From positions 1 through 44,134 of the forward strand of contig SLKR01000110.1 of the NCBI GenBank assembly GCA_007134525.1: a DNA stretch of 44,134 nucleotides, read 5' to 3'. The stretch is from Bacteroidales bacterium (lineage in GTDB: Bacteria; Bacteroidota; Bacteroidia; Bacteroidales; UBA7960). Below, piece by piece: positions 16,523 to 25,379 of this stretch. How positions within the stretch are numbered: the stretch's first letter is position 1; every line of letters begins with the position of its first letter. The translations under genes were made by a program, and so were the position numbers. A model generated the notes under the pieces. The model was not told where the DNA came from, did not search any database, and worked only from the letters and a program-made list of their open reading frames with translations.

Positions 16523-18549
16523 AACCGCAGCAGTGCAATTTCAATAAGAAGAGACAACAGTGCAAGTATTATAAACAGGCGCCAGAGTTGCCTGCCGAGG
16601 CCTAGCTCGCTAAGCACCTCCTTAAGTGGGATATTACCCGCCTCCACAATATTTATTCCCTCAAGTTGCATATCGGTCAGCATCTCTTCCATTTCACTGG
16701 CATCATACGACTCAAGACGGGATTCCCGGCGGTCATAATTGAAAGATATACCGCCTGTTTCAGTGTCGCCTAAATACAATGAATAGTTACCGGCCTCCTC
16801 CACCTGGCCGTGAAAGAACAGCTGCATCATGTTTCCGGAGCGCCTCTGCTCAGGTATTACTTCGTAACCTTCTGACCGGACCGAGAGTACCCTATCGCCC
16901 TGGTGTCTTACTCCGGGAATAACAAACGGACTTTCATCCCCGATTGTATGGTAAAGATCCAACACCCAACCACTCTGAAGCGCAAGATTGACCATAAGTG
17001 GCACGAATACCGAGTGCCTCTGGAGGGTGCTGAATTCATCCGATAGGGGAACTGCCGAAAGCATCACCCTTCCGCTTCCGGGTGTATAAGTGGAAAGCAG
17101 CGGCATCCCATTCTGAAGCCTTAGCAGCTCCTCCCCAGTTGAAGATGCTGAAGTTCTTATGGGATAGCGGGAGGAAACATAGGGCAGGTCAATATTTTCG
17201 GGAATATCCTCAAAGACCCCCTCGAAAAGCAGATGCTGATCATTCAAATAGTTTACCCTGATTCCAGAAGTGTCGATGCCTCCAAGATTATCTGTACCAA
17301 GCCGGTTCAGAAAATCATTGTAGGAGCCCAGTTCAGCATCCCTTCCGGGAAATATTGCCAGGCTTCCGCCATCCCTTACAAAACGTTCAAGTTCTGCAGC
17401 TAAACCTGGGGGGATACGCTCCAGGGCATCCAGTACAACCAGGCTGAACCCGGCAATAGAGGAATGATCAATGGCAAAACCAGGCATTGTCTGGTAATCA
17501 AACAGTTCATCCCTTCCATACAATACGTCCAGGTAATGATTTCTTCCCCCTCCCTCTATTGCAAGTACGGGGATCTCATTATCAACCCTGTATGTAAAAT
17601 ACATCCTGTCATCGAAGCTAACCGGATGATCATTGATGCTTACATAAGCCTGGTTAACCTCCTGCGAACCTGCCGACCATCCCAGCTCAAGTACTGCCTC
17701 CCCACCGGGATCAGCATCAAACGATACAACAGTGCGCTGCTGACCGTTAATGAATAAACGCAATGACTGGTTTGTCAGCTCCCTGTCACCCTCATTGCCT
17801 ACCCTCACACCAATGGATACCGGCTGGCCTGCAAGTATCACGGGCGATTCCATCCATACAGAATCAACAAACAGGTTATCCGGCCTTTGTGCCACAAGTG
17901 GCAAAAAGTAGACGGGAAGCCCGTGGTCACGGTCAATTTGTTCAAATCCAGAGGTGCTTTTCTGAAAATCACTTAAATAATATGTTATCTTGTTTTCAGC
18001 CGGTTCACTTCCGAACAGATCCTCCTTTCGTGTCATCACCTCACCAATTGACCTGATCCGGGCTGATTGCCCCACCTGTAAAACCATCTCCCTGAACTCA
18101 TCCCGGCTCAGTAAACGCTGATGTCTTCCTTCAAAATCATTAGTCTGCAGAAGGAATCTGTCTGCAGGACCATACAGGTCAGAGATCTCTAGAGCCCTGT
18201 TCCGGGCCTCCTCAAGAAGGGTGGACCTTGATGACATAGCACTCATGCTGAATGAATTGTCAATATATACACCTACAACATTACCCTCCGCGCTCACCGT
18301 TGTTTCTCCAGAGGGGATATAAGGCCTGGAAAATGCAATTACCAGAAATGCAATAGCCAGCATCCGGGCTATAAGCACAAGAATGTGCTTCAGTCTAGAC
18401 TCCCTGTCGGAAGCCTCACTCAGCTGGCGCAGGAAAGCAATATTCGGGAAGTAAACCGTCTTGAATCTCCTGAAGCGGAACAGGTGTATCAGCAATGGAA
18501 CCGCAAGCGCTGAAAGTGCAAACAAAAAGCCTGGAAAAACAAAATTCAT
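16513..18549 (-). CDS. BatA-domain / von Willebrand factor A membrane protein
   Basis: A 678-residue inner-membrane protein. The N-terminus has the BatA-type start (FPGFLFALSALAVPLLIHLF, membrane segment at about 5-24, then RFRR and FPNIAFLRQL) and a second membrane segment at about 56-76. A VWA domain follows with the MIDAS start Asp97-x-Ser99-x-Ser101. Then come a beta-rich domain, a GATase-like alpha/beta region around VLAIEGGG and FVRDGGSLAIFPG, and a last membrane helix at about 656-676. Bacteroidota carry several such BatA-like proteins outside the MoxR-Bat operon; their role is unclear, with envelope stress or assembly suggested. It lies 48 bp upstream of parC on the same strand, but parC has its own promoter. 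A perfect -7 element lies 47 bp upstream of its ATG. Confidence 0.85.
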   Translation of the reverse strand: MNFVFPGFLFALSALAVPLLIHLFRFRRFKTVYFPNIAFLRQLSEASDRESRLKHILVLIARMLAIAFLVIAFSRPYIPSGETTVSAEGNVVGVYIDNSFSMSAMSSRSTLLEEARNRALEISDLYGPADRFLLQTNDFEGRHQRLLSRDEFREMVLQVGQSARIRSIGEVMTRKEDLFGSEPAENKITYYLSDFQKSTSGFEQIDRDHGLPVYFLPLVAQRPDNLFVDSVWMESPVILAGQPVSIGVRVGNEGDRELTNQSLRLFINGQQRTVVSFDADPGGEAVLELGWSAGSQEVNQAYVSINDHPVSFDDRMYFTYRVDNEIPVLAIEGGGRNHYLDVLYGRDELFDYQTMPGFAIDHSSIAGFSLVVLDALERIPPGLAAELERFVRDGGSLAIFPGRDAELGSYNDFLNRLGTDNLGGIDTSGIRVNYLNDQHLLFEGVFEDIPENIDLPYVSSRYPIRTSASSTGEELLRLQNGMPLLSTYTPGSGRVMLSAVPLSDEFSTLQRHSVFVPLMVNLALQSGWVLDLYHTIGDESPFVIPGVRHQGDRVLSVRSEGYEVIPEQRRSGNMMQLFFHGQVEEAGNYSLYLGDTETGGISFNYDRRESRLESYDASEMEEMLTDMQLEGINIVEAGNIPLKEVLSELGLGRQLWRLFIILALLSLLIEIALLRFLK

Positions 18550-18596
18550 AAGGATCAGCTCAAATGTCCACAGATGTGTTTATCATAATAACTCAG

Positions 18597-18604
18597 CAAA
18601 GTTA
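18597..18604 (-). promoter_or_regulatory. Predicted -7 promoter element for the BatA/VWA gene
   Basis: Reads TAACTTTG on the minus strand, a perfect TAnnTTTG match 47 bp before the ATG. No clear -33 element. The rest of the 196 bp gap shared with the divergent KAS III-like gene shows no other clear signal. Confidence 0.4.
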
Positions 18605-18745
18605 CATTTATTTCGCAAGTCAGGCGGGACAGGGGGAGTTGACATTAGTGGCAGAATTTCTTTTCCCGTCTGAAAAAAAAAATGTAATTTTCGGGATTTT
18701 TGAGACACATTTTACTGCTGATTAAATCATAACTAATAAAGTTTT

Positions 18746-19825
18746 ATGATGAAATATTTGAACACGGAAATAACCGGCACGGGGAGCTATATCCCTAAAA
18801 ACCGCATCCATAACAGCAAATTCACCCAACAGGTTTTCTTCGACAAGGACCATCTTCCAATCGACAGTCCGGGCGATGAGGTTGTTCGCAAGTTCCGAGA
18901 TATTACAGGGATAGCTGAGAGGCGGTGGGTGTCTGAAGACCAGACCACTTCAGATATCGCAACCATCGCATCCAAAAGGGCGATAGAGGCTGCTGGTACC
19001 GATCCGGAAACCATCGACCAGATAATAGTTGCCCAAAACTTCGGTGACATCATAAAAGGCACAAACCAGACAGATATGCTTCCATCCATAGCATCAAGAG
19101 TGAAGCATAAGCTCGGGATACAGAATCCGGCCTGCATACCATACGACATCATATTCGGCTGCCCGGGCTGGCTGCAGGGTATTATACAGGCTGACTGCTA
19201 TATACGTACCGGAATTGCAAAAAAGTGCCTGGTTATCGGTGCAGAGACCCTATCAAGGGTGGTTGACAAATATGACAGGGACACCATGATCTTTTCTGAT
19301 GGTGCCGGAGCAGTTGTGGTTGAAGGTAAAGAATCTGAAGAGAAGAAAGGGGTTCTTTCGCACGCCTATGTGAACCACAGCAATGAAGAGGCTTACTATC
19401 TCTATTTCGGCAAATCCAACCACCCGGAAAGCGATCCCGGAATAAGGTACATCAAAATGGATGGCAGGAAGGTTTACGAATATGCAATATCACAGGTACC
19501 TCATGCTATGAAAGCCGCACTGGACAAGAGCGAAGTAAAGGCCGAAGATATAAAGAAAGTTTTACTGCACCAGGCGAATGAAAAAATGGATGCTGCAATC
19601 GTAAAGCGATTCTACAGGCTTTTCAACCTCAGGCCCTCAATTGACGATGTTATGCCAATGAATATAGGAGAGCTCGGCAATAGTTCGGTGGCTACTATAC
19701 CCACCCTGTACGACATGATATTAAGGCACGAACTTGGTGATCACCGGATTGAAGAAGGCGACATACTGATGTTCGCTTCCGTTGGTGCAGGAATGAATAT
19801 TAACGCAATTATCTACAAACAATAA
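18746..19825 (+). CDS. 3-oxoacyl-ACP synthase III-like protein
   Basis: A thiolase-fold KAS III (FabH-like) enzyme of 359 residues, longer than the typical 317-330 of FabH. FabH condenses acetyl-CoA or another acyl-CoA with malonyl-ACP to begin fatty-acid synthesis. The triad is present: Cys139 in FGCPGWLQG, His275 in LLHQANEKM, and Asn312 in ELGNSSVATIPT. The extra length comes from insertions in the first half, so the primer substrate may differ from acetyl-CoA, and a role in a specialised acyl product cannot be excluded. Weak promoter-like matches (TAATTTTC at 18685-18692) lie upstream. The tricorn-like gene starts 13 bp downstream, which suggests co-transcription but no obvious shared function. 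Confidence 0.85.
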   Translation: MMKYLNTEITGTGSYIPKNRIHNSKFTQQVFFDKDHLPIDSPGDEVVRKFRDITGIAERRWVSEDQTTSDIATIASKRAIEAAGTDPETIDQIIVAQNFGDIIKGTNQTDMLPSIASRVKHKLGIQNPACIPYDIIFGCPGWLQGIIQADCYIRTGIAKKCLVIGAETLSRVVDKYDRDTMIFSDGAGAVVVEGKESEEKKGVLSHAYVNHSNEEAYYLYFGKSNHPESDPGIRYIKMDGRKVYEYAISQVPHAMKAALDKSEVKAEDIKKVLLHQANEKMDAAIVKRFYRLFNLRPSIDDVMPMNIGELGNSSVATIPTLYDMILRHELGDHRIEEGDILMFASVGAGMNINAIIYKQ

Positions 19826-19838
19826 AAACCCGGCAAAA

Positions 19839-22800
19839 ATGAAAAACATCCTTATACGGACAGCCTTACTTACATTCTTTGCAATAATCGCCCTGGGGCT
19901 TCAGGCCCGTGAAGATGCGCGTCTTTTGCGCTACCCGGACATAAATGGGGAACAGATAGTCTTTGTATATGCAGGTAATATATGGACCGTGGATGCAGGT
20001 GGAGGCGATGCACGCCAGCTTACCTCACACAAGGGGCTCGAACTCTTTCCAAAGATATCGCCCGACGGGAAATGGATAGCTTTTTCAGCTGAATACAGCG
20101 GCAGCCGACAGGTATACGTAATGCCATCACAGGGAGGCACACCAAGGCAACTTACCTGGTATAATGATGTCGGGCCAATGCCGCAGCGTGGCGGTTTTGA
20201 CAATGTGGTGCTGGGCTGGACACCCGACAGCCGCAAGGTACTTTTCAGAAGCAACCGTACTGCTTACGGAGACAGGATGGGCAAATACTTCCTGGCCGAC
20301 CTGGAAGGAGGTCTTGAAGAGCCTCTCCCCATACCTCACGGCGGGTTCGGGGTACTCTCGCCCGGTGGTAACAAACTCGTATTCGCATATGTTGACAGGG
20401 AGTTCAGGACATGGAAGAGATACAAGGGGGGAAGGGCTTCAAATCTCTGGATATACGACTTCGAGGAGCAGCATTCAACAGAGATAACTGATTTCAAGGG
20501 TACTGATCATATACCGGTATGGTACGGAGATATGATCTACTTTGCATCCGACCGCGACGAATGGCTGAACATACACGCTTACGATACAAATACAAAAGCG
20601 GTCAGACAGCTTACCTTTCACGACGACTTTGACGTGATGTGGCCCAGCGGAACCGGCGGACAGCTTGTATATGAGAGCGGGGGGCACATTTACCGGCTGA
20701 ACCTTGAAACAGAAGAGAGTGAAAGGCTTGTTGTTAACATACGATATGATTATTCCAACACACTGCCCTATCATAAAAATGTAAAGGACAACATTCACAG
20801 TGTGGCCATATCACCTTCGGGCAACAGGGTACTGTTCGATGCGCGCGGAGACATATTTTCCTTACCAGCTGGTGAAGGGACAACGCGAAACCTTACCAGA
20901 AGCCCTGGTGTCAGGGCCGTTTATCCACAGTGGTCACCCGACGGCAAATGGATTGCATATTATGACGACAGCAAAGGTGAATATGAGGTATTTCTGCTTG
21001 AAAACATTGATGGCGCCGAACCCAGGCAGATATCATCAAACAGCCGGGGCTGGAAATATCAGCCAAAATGGTCGCCCTGCAGCCGCTACCTTGTATTCTT
21101 CGACCGCAGCATGCAGCTGCAGCTGCTCGATACAGAAAGCGGGGATTTAATTTTGGTTGACAGGCCGAATGCAGAAGAGATACGACATTACGACTTCTCA
21201 CCCGACAGCAGGTGGATCACCTACGCAAAGAGCAGCAGAAACGGGCTTGCTGCAATATGGGTTTACAATATCGGCGATAATGAGGCATTTCAGCTTACCG
21301 GGGATGATTACAGTGATAGTAATCCGGTTTTCAGCAAATGCGGGGAGTATCTTTATTTTACATCGGAACGTGATTTCAATCTGAGTTTTTCTGCCTTTGA
21401 GTTTAACTACCTGTACAACACTAAAATTTATGCCCTTCACCTTACCAATGAGAGCCCGAGGCTTTTTGAGCCTGAAGAGACTGAAGAGGAAGCAGGCAGA
21501 CAGGAGCAGGCAGATGATAATAGCAGCGAGGTGTATGTAAATATCGACCCTGAAGGTGCTGACCACCGCACAGTTGCCTTCCCTGTCCAGGCAGGGAGCT
21601 ACAGAAGTCTTCAGGCGACGGATAATGGAGTTGTATATATTTCAAACAGCAGTCTGAATAAATTTATACTCGACAGCCAGAGTGAGGAAACCATAATGGA
21701 AGGTATAAGTATGGCAATTGTTTCGGCAGACGGGAGCAAATTCCTTTACCAGTTCCAGGGGGATTTCGGTGTGGAAAGCCTTACCCCGGGCCGTAACCCA
21801 TCTGAAGGCCTGCTGGATCTTTCAGACATGAATATGCGAATAGACCCTGTGTTGGAGTGGGAGCAGATATTCAGGGACGGATGGAGAATATACAGGGATT
21901 TCTTTTATGTTGAGAACCTGCATGAGGTTGACTGGGAAGGTTTCTACGAGAGGTACTCAGCTTTGCTACCCTACCTTAACCACCGTTTTGACCTGGATTA
22001 TATGTTCGGTGAAATGATAGCCGAAACCAATACGGGTCATGCCTATGTAGATTACGGAGATTTCGAAAGGGTTGACAGGCTTGAGACAGGATTGCTTGGA
22101 GCCGAGCTTGAGGCAGACCACCAGAGCGGAAGATATGTCATTTCCAGGATCTATGAAGGGGAGAACTGGAATGAGAACCTCAGGTCACCTCTCAGGGAGC
22201 AGGGAATAGATATTGAAGAAGGTGAATACCTGATAAGCATTGAGGGGGCTGACATAACCACAGCTGACAACCCGTACATGTACCTGGAAGGAAGGGCAGG
22301 CAAGACCACAAGGATAATGGTAAACAGCAGTCCCGGTCCTGACGGGGCCCGCACATATACCATCAGGCCAATCTCAGGCGAGAATGAACTGCGCCACCTG
22401 GACTGGGTAAATACCAGGAGAAGGATGGTGGAAGAGATGTCTGACGGCAGGATAGGGTACATTTATGTCCCCAACACTTCATTCGAGGGCAACCGCGAAC
22501 TGTTCAGGGGTATGTATGCTTACCACCACAAGGATGCCCTGATAATAGATGAAAGGTTTAACGGTGGAGGCTTTATACCCGACCGGATGGTGGAGATACT
22601 CGGAAGGGAAACTCATGCCAAGTGGTACAGCGCAGGCCTGGAATATCCAATGAGGACGCCCGGAGTTGCCCATGACGGGCCAAAGGCAATGCTCATAAAT
22701 CAGTTCAGTTCTTCAGGCGGAGACGCCTTCCCCTACTTTTTCAGGCAAAAGGAACTAGGAACCATCATTGGGACCAGGACATGGGGAGGACTGGTAGGAA

Positions 22801-23075
22801 TGACAACAAATGCAGGCCTTAAAGACGGCGGCTATATAGGTGTACCCCGGTTTGGCATCTACAACGAAGAAGGTGAATGGATAATCGAAGGCATAGGAAT
22901 TTATCCTGATATTGAAGTGGTTGATGAGCCCCACAGGATTGCCCGTGGCGAAGATCCGTCACTTGAAAAGGCTGTTGAAGTTCTTATGAGGGAGCTTGAG
23001 GAAAATCCTCCCCGTGAATGGCCGGTACCTGATCCGCCAGACCGTTCAGGCTGGATAGAGGCAGAAATAGAATAA
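19839..23075 (+). CDS. Tricorn-like S41 protease, exported
   Basis: A 1078-residue protease. A signal peptide covers about residues 1-23 (ending LGLQA), followed by many PD40/WD-like repeats with the signature SPDGKWIAF or variants (about 30-540), an acidic linker near 545-565, the core with catalytic His734 (TGHAYV), a PDZ-like region around 750-850, and the S41 catalytic region with SSSGGD at 957-962 (nucleophile likely Ser959) and Glu1017 in IIEGIGIYPD. These match His746, Ser965 and Glu1023 of archaeal tricorn; the accessory Ser745 is Gly here. Archaeal tricorn is cytosolic and trims peptides, while this one is predicted to act in the periplasm. Its stop codon directly abuts the stop codon of the convergent tamL. 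Confidence 0.93.
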   Translation: MKNILIRTALLTFFAIIALGLQAREDARLLRYPDINGEQIVFVYAGNIWTVDAGGGDARQLTSHKGLELFPKISPDGKWIAFSAEYSGSRQVYVMPSQGGTPRQLTWYNDVGPMPQRGGFDNVVLGWTPDSRKVLFRSNRTAYGDRMGKYFLADLEGGLEEPLPIPHGGFGVLSPGGNKLVFAYVDREFRTWKRYKGGRASNLWIYDFEEQHSTEITDFKGTDHIPVWYGDMIYFASDRDEWLNIHAYDTNTKAVRQLTFHDDFDVMWPSGTGGQLVYESGGHIYRLNLETEESERLVVNIRYDYSNTLPYHKNVKDNIHSVAISPSGNRVLFDARGDIFSLPAGEGTTRNLTRSPGVRAVYPQWSPDGKWIAYYDDSKGEYEVFLLENIDGAEPRQISSNSRGWKYQPKWSPCSRYLVFFDRSMQLQLLDTESGDLILVDRPNAEEIRHYDFSPDSRWITYAKSSRNGLAAIWVYNIGDNEAFQLTGDDYSDSNPVFSKCGEYLYFTSERDFNLSFSAFEFNYLYNTKIYALHLTNESPRLFEPEETEEEAGRQEQADDNSSEVYVNIDPEGADHRTVAFPVQAGSYRSLQATDNGVVYISNSSLNKFILDSQSEETIMEGISMAIVSADGSKFLYQFQGDFGVESLTPGRNPSEGLLDLSDMNMRIDPVLEWEQIFRDGWRIYRDFFYVENLHEVDWEGFYERYSALLPYLNHRFDLDYMFGEMIAETNTGHAYVDYGDFERVDRLETGLLGAELEADHQSGRYVISRIYEGENWNENLRSPLREQGIDIEEGEYLISIEGADITTADNPYMYLEGRAGKTTRIMVNSSPGPDGARTYTIRPISGENELRHLDWVNTRRRMVEEMSDGRIGYIYVPNTSFEGNRELFRGMYAYHHKDALIIDERFNGGGFIPDRMVEILGRETHAKWYSAGLEYPMRTPGVAHDGPKAMLINQFSSSGGDAFPYFFRQKELGTIIGTRTWGGLVGMTTNAGLKDGGYIGVPRFGIYNEEGEWIIEGIGIYPDIEVVDEPHRIARGEDPSLEKAVEVLMRELEENPPREWPVPDPPDRSGWIEAEIE

Positions 23076-25379
23076 TCAGAAAGGATAACCTATACCAAGG
23101 TTAAATACGATATTATCCCTCCTCCACTGGCGGTCGGAAAGCCTTACAGGCCCGAAGAACCGTTCGCCGGTGGTGGCAGGATCTGCAAGCGGCATGGCAA
23201 AATCAAACCTTAGAATGAAAAATCCGGCATCAATCCTCAGGCCGGTACCGGCACCAACCGCTATTTCCCTGTAAAAGCCGGTGTGATCAAACTTACCGCC
23301 GGGAACTTCTTCATCTTCTTTGATTCGCCAAATATTTCCGGCATCAACGAAAAAGGCGCCCTTGAACATATTTGTAATGTCAAAGCGGTATTCAATATTT
23401 GCCTCAAGCTTGAGTTCTCCTGTTTGCCGGATGCTGTATCCTCTTTCCGTACCCTCGGGAAGCGAATATGATCCGGGGCCGAGGCTCCTGGGATGAAATG
23501 CCCTCACGCTGTTTGATCCTCCGATAACATATTGCTTCACATATGGCATCATGTCTGAGTTTGCATATGGAATGCCTGCACCCATGAACAACCTTGTTGC
23601 AAGCCTCTTTCCCTCCCCGATCTGCCTGTAGTATCTCAGGTCAAAATCAGCCTTGGTATATTGCGCAAAACTCTGGTTGAAAATGCCGTAACCCCCTTCC
23701 TCAAGTTGTGATACTCCCGGTATGCCTTTCATCAGAAGGTAAGCCACATTACCAGACATATCCAGGTTAAAATTGAAATACCAGTCGTTGATTCCCGGCG
23801 ACTTAAGTCTTGAATTATAGACATATAAATATGTGCCACCAATAACAAACTGCTCAAACAGGCCCCTTCGTAAAATGGTCCCCCTATCCAGTACATCGTC
23901 AATATCACCCGAAACTTTCCCGAGTACGAACAGATTAAAGGCAAGGGGCGACAACCTGTGCTGTCTGGCCGGGCCAAGGTTCCAGGAATAGCCATATCCC
24001 GCATGAATCGTGGTAAGCCTGAAAGCATCTGTACGATTGAGAAAATTAATCCCCATGTTTATATTGGTTTTTGGCGAAAGAGGCTGATACCTTTCATATA
24101 AGCCCTGCGGCAGCAAAAAGCGTGGTAAAGACAAAGCCGCATCCAAACCTGCTTCTCGTGAAGAGGCACTGTACTGCTGGCCCACGAGCACTTCATAAGC
24201 AGCATTCAGTCTTAGCTTAAAGGATTCAGCACCTCCGAAAATATTATGATTTGTAAGCTCTGTATTAAAGCCCGGGCCTGCGAAGTTATTCGATTTGGTT
24301 ACGCCCTTAATCTCAGCAGATACTGACCTGCGCTCCAATGGAGTAAGCAGCACCCTAATATCCAGACGGTCACTGTCCTGTCGAGGGCTGAACCGTATGT
24401 TCACAAACCGGAAGGTCCCAAGACTCATGAGCTGGTTCAGGGTCCGGTCGTGGTCACTCATATTGTAAAGGCTGTCCTTTTTGAAATAGATGGCTCTTTT
24501 GATTACATTGGGCTTGAAGTTTGAGAGCCTGTCGGTAAAGTAAAATCCATCCCCAAGCAAAAGAGTATCTGTACTTCCATCCCCGGGTGCGGTAAGGACA
24601 TTATAATCAGCATGAATATAAATATTACCTGTGCGGTATTGTTTCAGGGCATCACGGGTAGCATCAGCCTTTATCACGGGGTAAACATCAACCCTTCTGT
24701 CACCTGCAGCAGAATCAGCCCGGAAAAGGATATTATCAGGGTGAAAATAGAAGTATCCCATCTGTTTCAGAGACCTGTCAATCCTCTGTCTCTCGTTTCG
24801 CAGCAAGTCAAGCCAGTAGGGTTCATCCTCGGCAATCAGGCTGTTCTCCAGCTCATTGTTTATATGACCGGCAAGCCTTGTGGTGTCATCAACGGTATAA
24901 AGTCTGCCAAACCTGTAAGGTGGCTTAAGCAGAATGTCGTAGTTAAGTGATACCGTTTTACCGGTAGTATCAACCGAGTGAACTGCATATGCATCAAAAT
25001 AGCCCATATTGTACAAACGGTTATTGATCAGCCTGAGGTTCCGTTCTGCATATTCGGGTTCAAACAGCACAGCCTCCTCCCCCAGCCTTTCACTCATCCA
25101 GTACCTCAACCCCCTGCCGGTAGGCTCTCCGGCTACCTGATTCATCCATAACCGCGGACGCGAAAATAATAATTTGGAGTTAGGCTCCGGACGCAAAACC
25201 CGGCTGAGTTCTCTGTCAATATTCCTTTTGTCGCGAAACTCTTCTTCCTTCTCAATGCTGATATCACTTCCTGTGTATAGATATTCATCACCGGATATAT
25301 TTCGGAGGCCCGTACATGCAGACAACAATGCCAGCAGGGAGAATGCGGAAATTATGTAATATGTCCTGTATCTATTCAT
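23076..25379 (-). CDS. tamL: TamL, TamA-like Omp85 lipoprotein
   Basis: A 767-residue Omp85-superfamily outer-membrane protein. Unlike TamA, it has a lipobox (LLSAC, Cys22), as in the Bacteroidota variant TamL. POTRA-like domains fill about residues 25-330 (e.g. NRLYNMGYFDA, KQMGYFYFHPDN and LMSLGTFRFVNI), followed by a 16-strand-type barrel ending in the aromatic C-terminus GYPF. The Omp85 loop-6 motif appears at residue 625 as VRAFHPRSLGPGSY. TamA/TamB act in envelope assembly, with proposed roles in outer-membrane protein insertion and phospholipid transport. The start overlaps the last 8 bases of tamB (ATGAATAG), consistent with translational coupling. Confidence 0.92.
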   Translation of the reverse strand: MNRYRTYYIISAFSLLALLSACTGLRNISGDEYLYTGSDISIEKEEEFRDKRNIDRELSRVLRPEPNSKLLFSRPRLWMNQVAGEPTGRGLRYWMSERLGEEAVLFEPEYAERNLRLINNRLYNMGYFDAYAVHSVDTTGKTVSLNYDILLKPPYRFGRLYTVDDTTRLAGHINNELENSLIAEDEPYWLDLLRNERQRIDRSLKQMGYFYFHPDNILFRADSAAGDRRVDVYPVIKADATRDALKQYRTGNIYIHADYNVLTAPGDGSTDTLLLGDGFYFTDRLSNFKPNVIKRAIYFKKDSLYNMSDHDRTLNQLMSLGTFRFVNIRFSPRQDSDRLDIRVLLTPLERRSVSAEIKGVTKSNNFAGPGFNTELTNHNIFGGAESFKLRLNAAYEVLVGQQYSASSREAGLDAALSLPRFLLPQGLYERYQPLSPKTNINMGINFLNRTDAFRLTTIHAGYGYSWNLGPARQHRLSPLAFNLFVLGKVSGDIDDVLDRGTILRRGLFEQFVIGGTYLYVYNSRLKSPGINDWYFNFNLDMSGNVAYLLMKGIPGVSQLEEGGYGIFNQSFAQYTKADFDLRYYRQIGEGKRLATRLFMGAGIPYANSDMMPYVKQYVIGGSNSVRAFHPRSLGPGSYSLPEGTERGYSIRQTGELKLEANIEYRFDITNMFKGAFFVDAGNIWRIKEDEEVPGGKFDHTGFYREIAVGAGTGLRIDAGFFILRFDFAMPLADPATTGERFFGPVRLSDRQWRRDNIVFNLGIGYPF

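Noticed and set aside
18639-18644. TTGACA resembling an E. coli -35 box upstream of the KAS III-like gene
   Set aside because: Bacteroidota primary sigma factor does not use this element, and no matching -10 box lies at the right distance.
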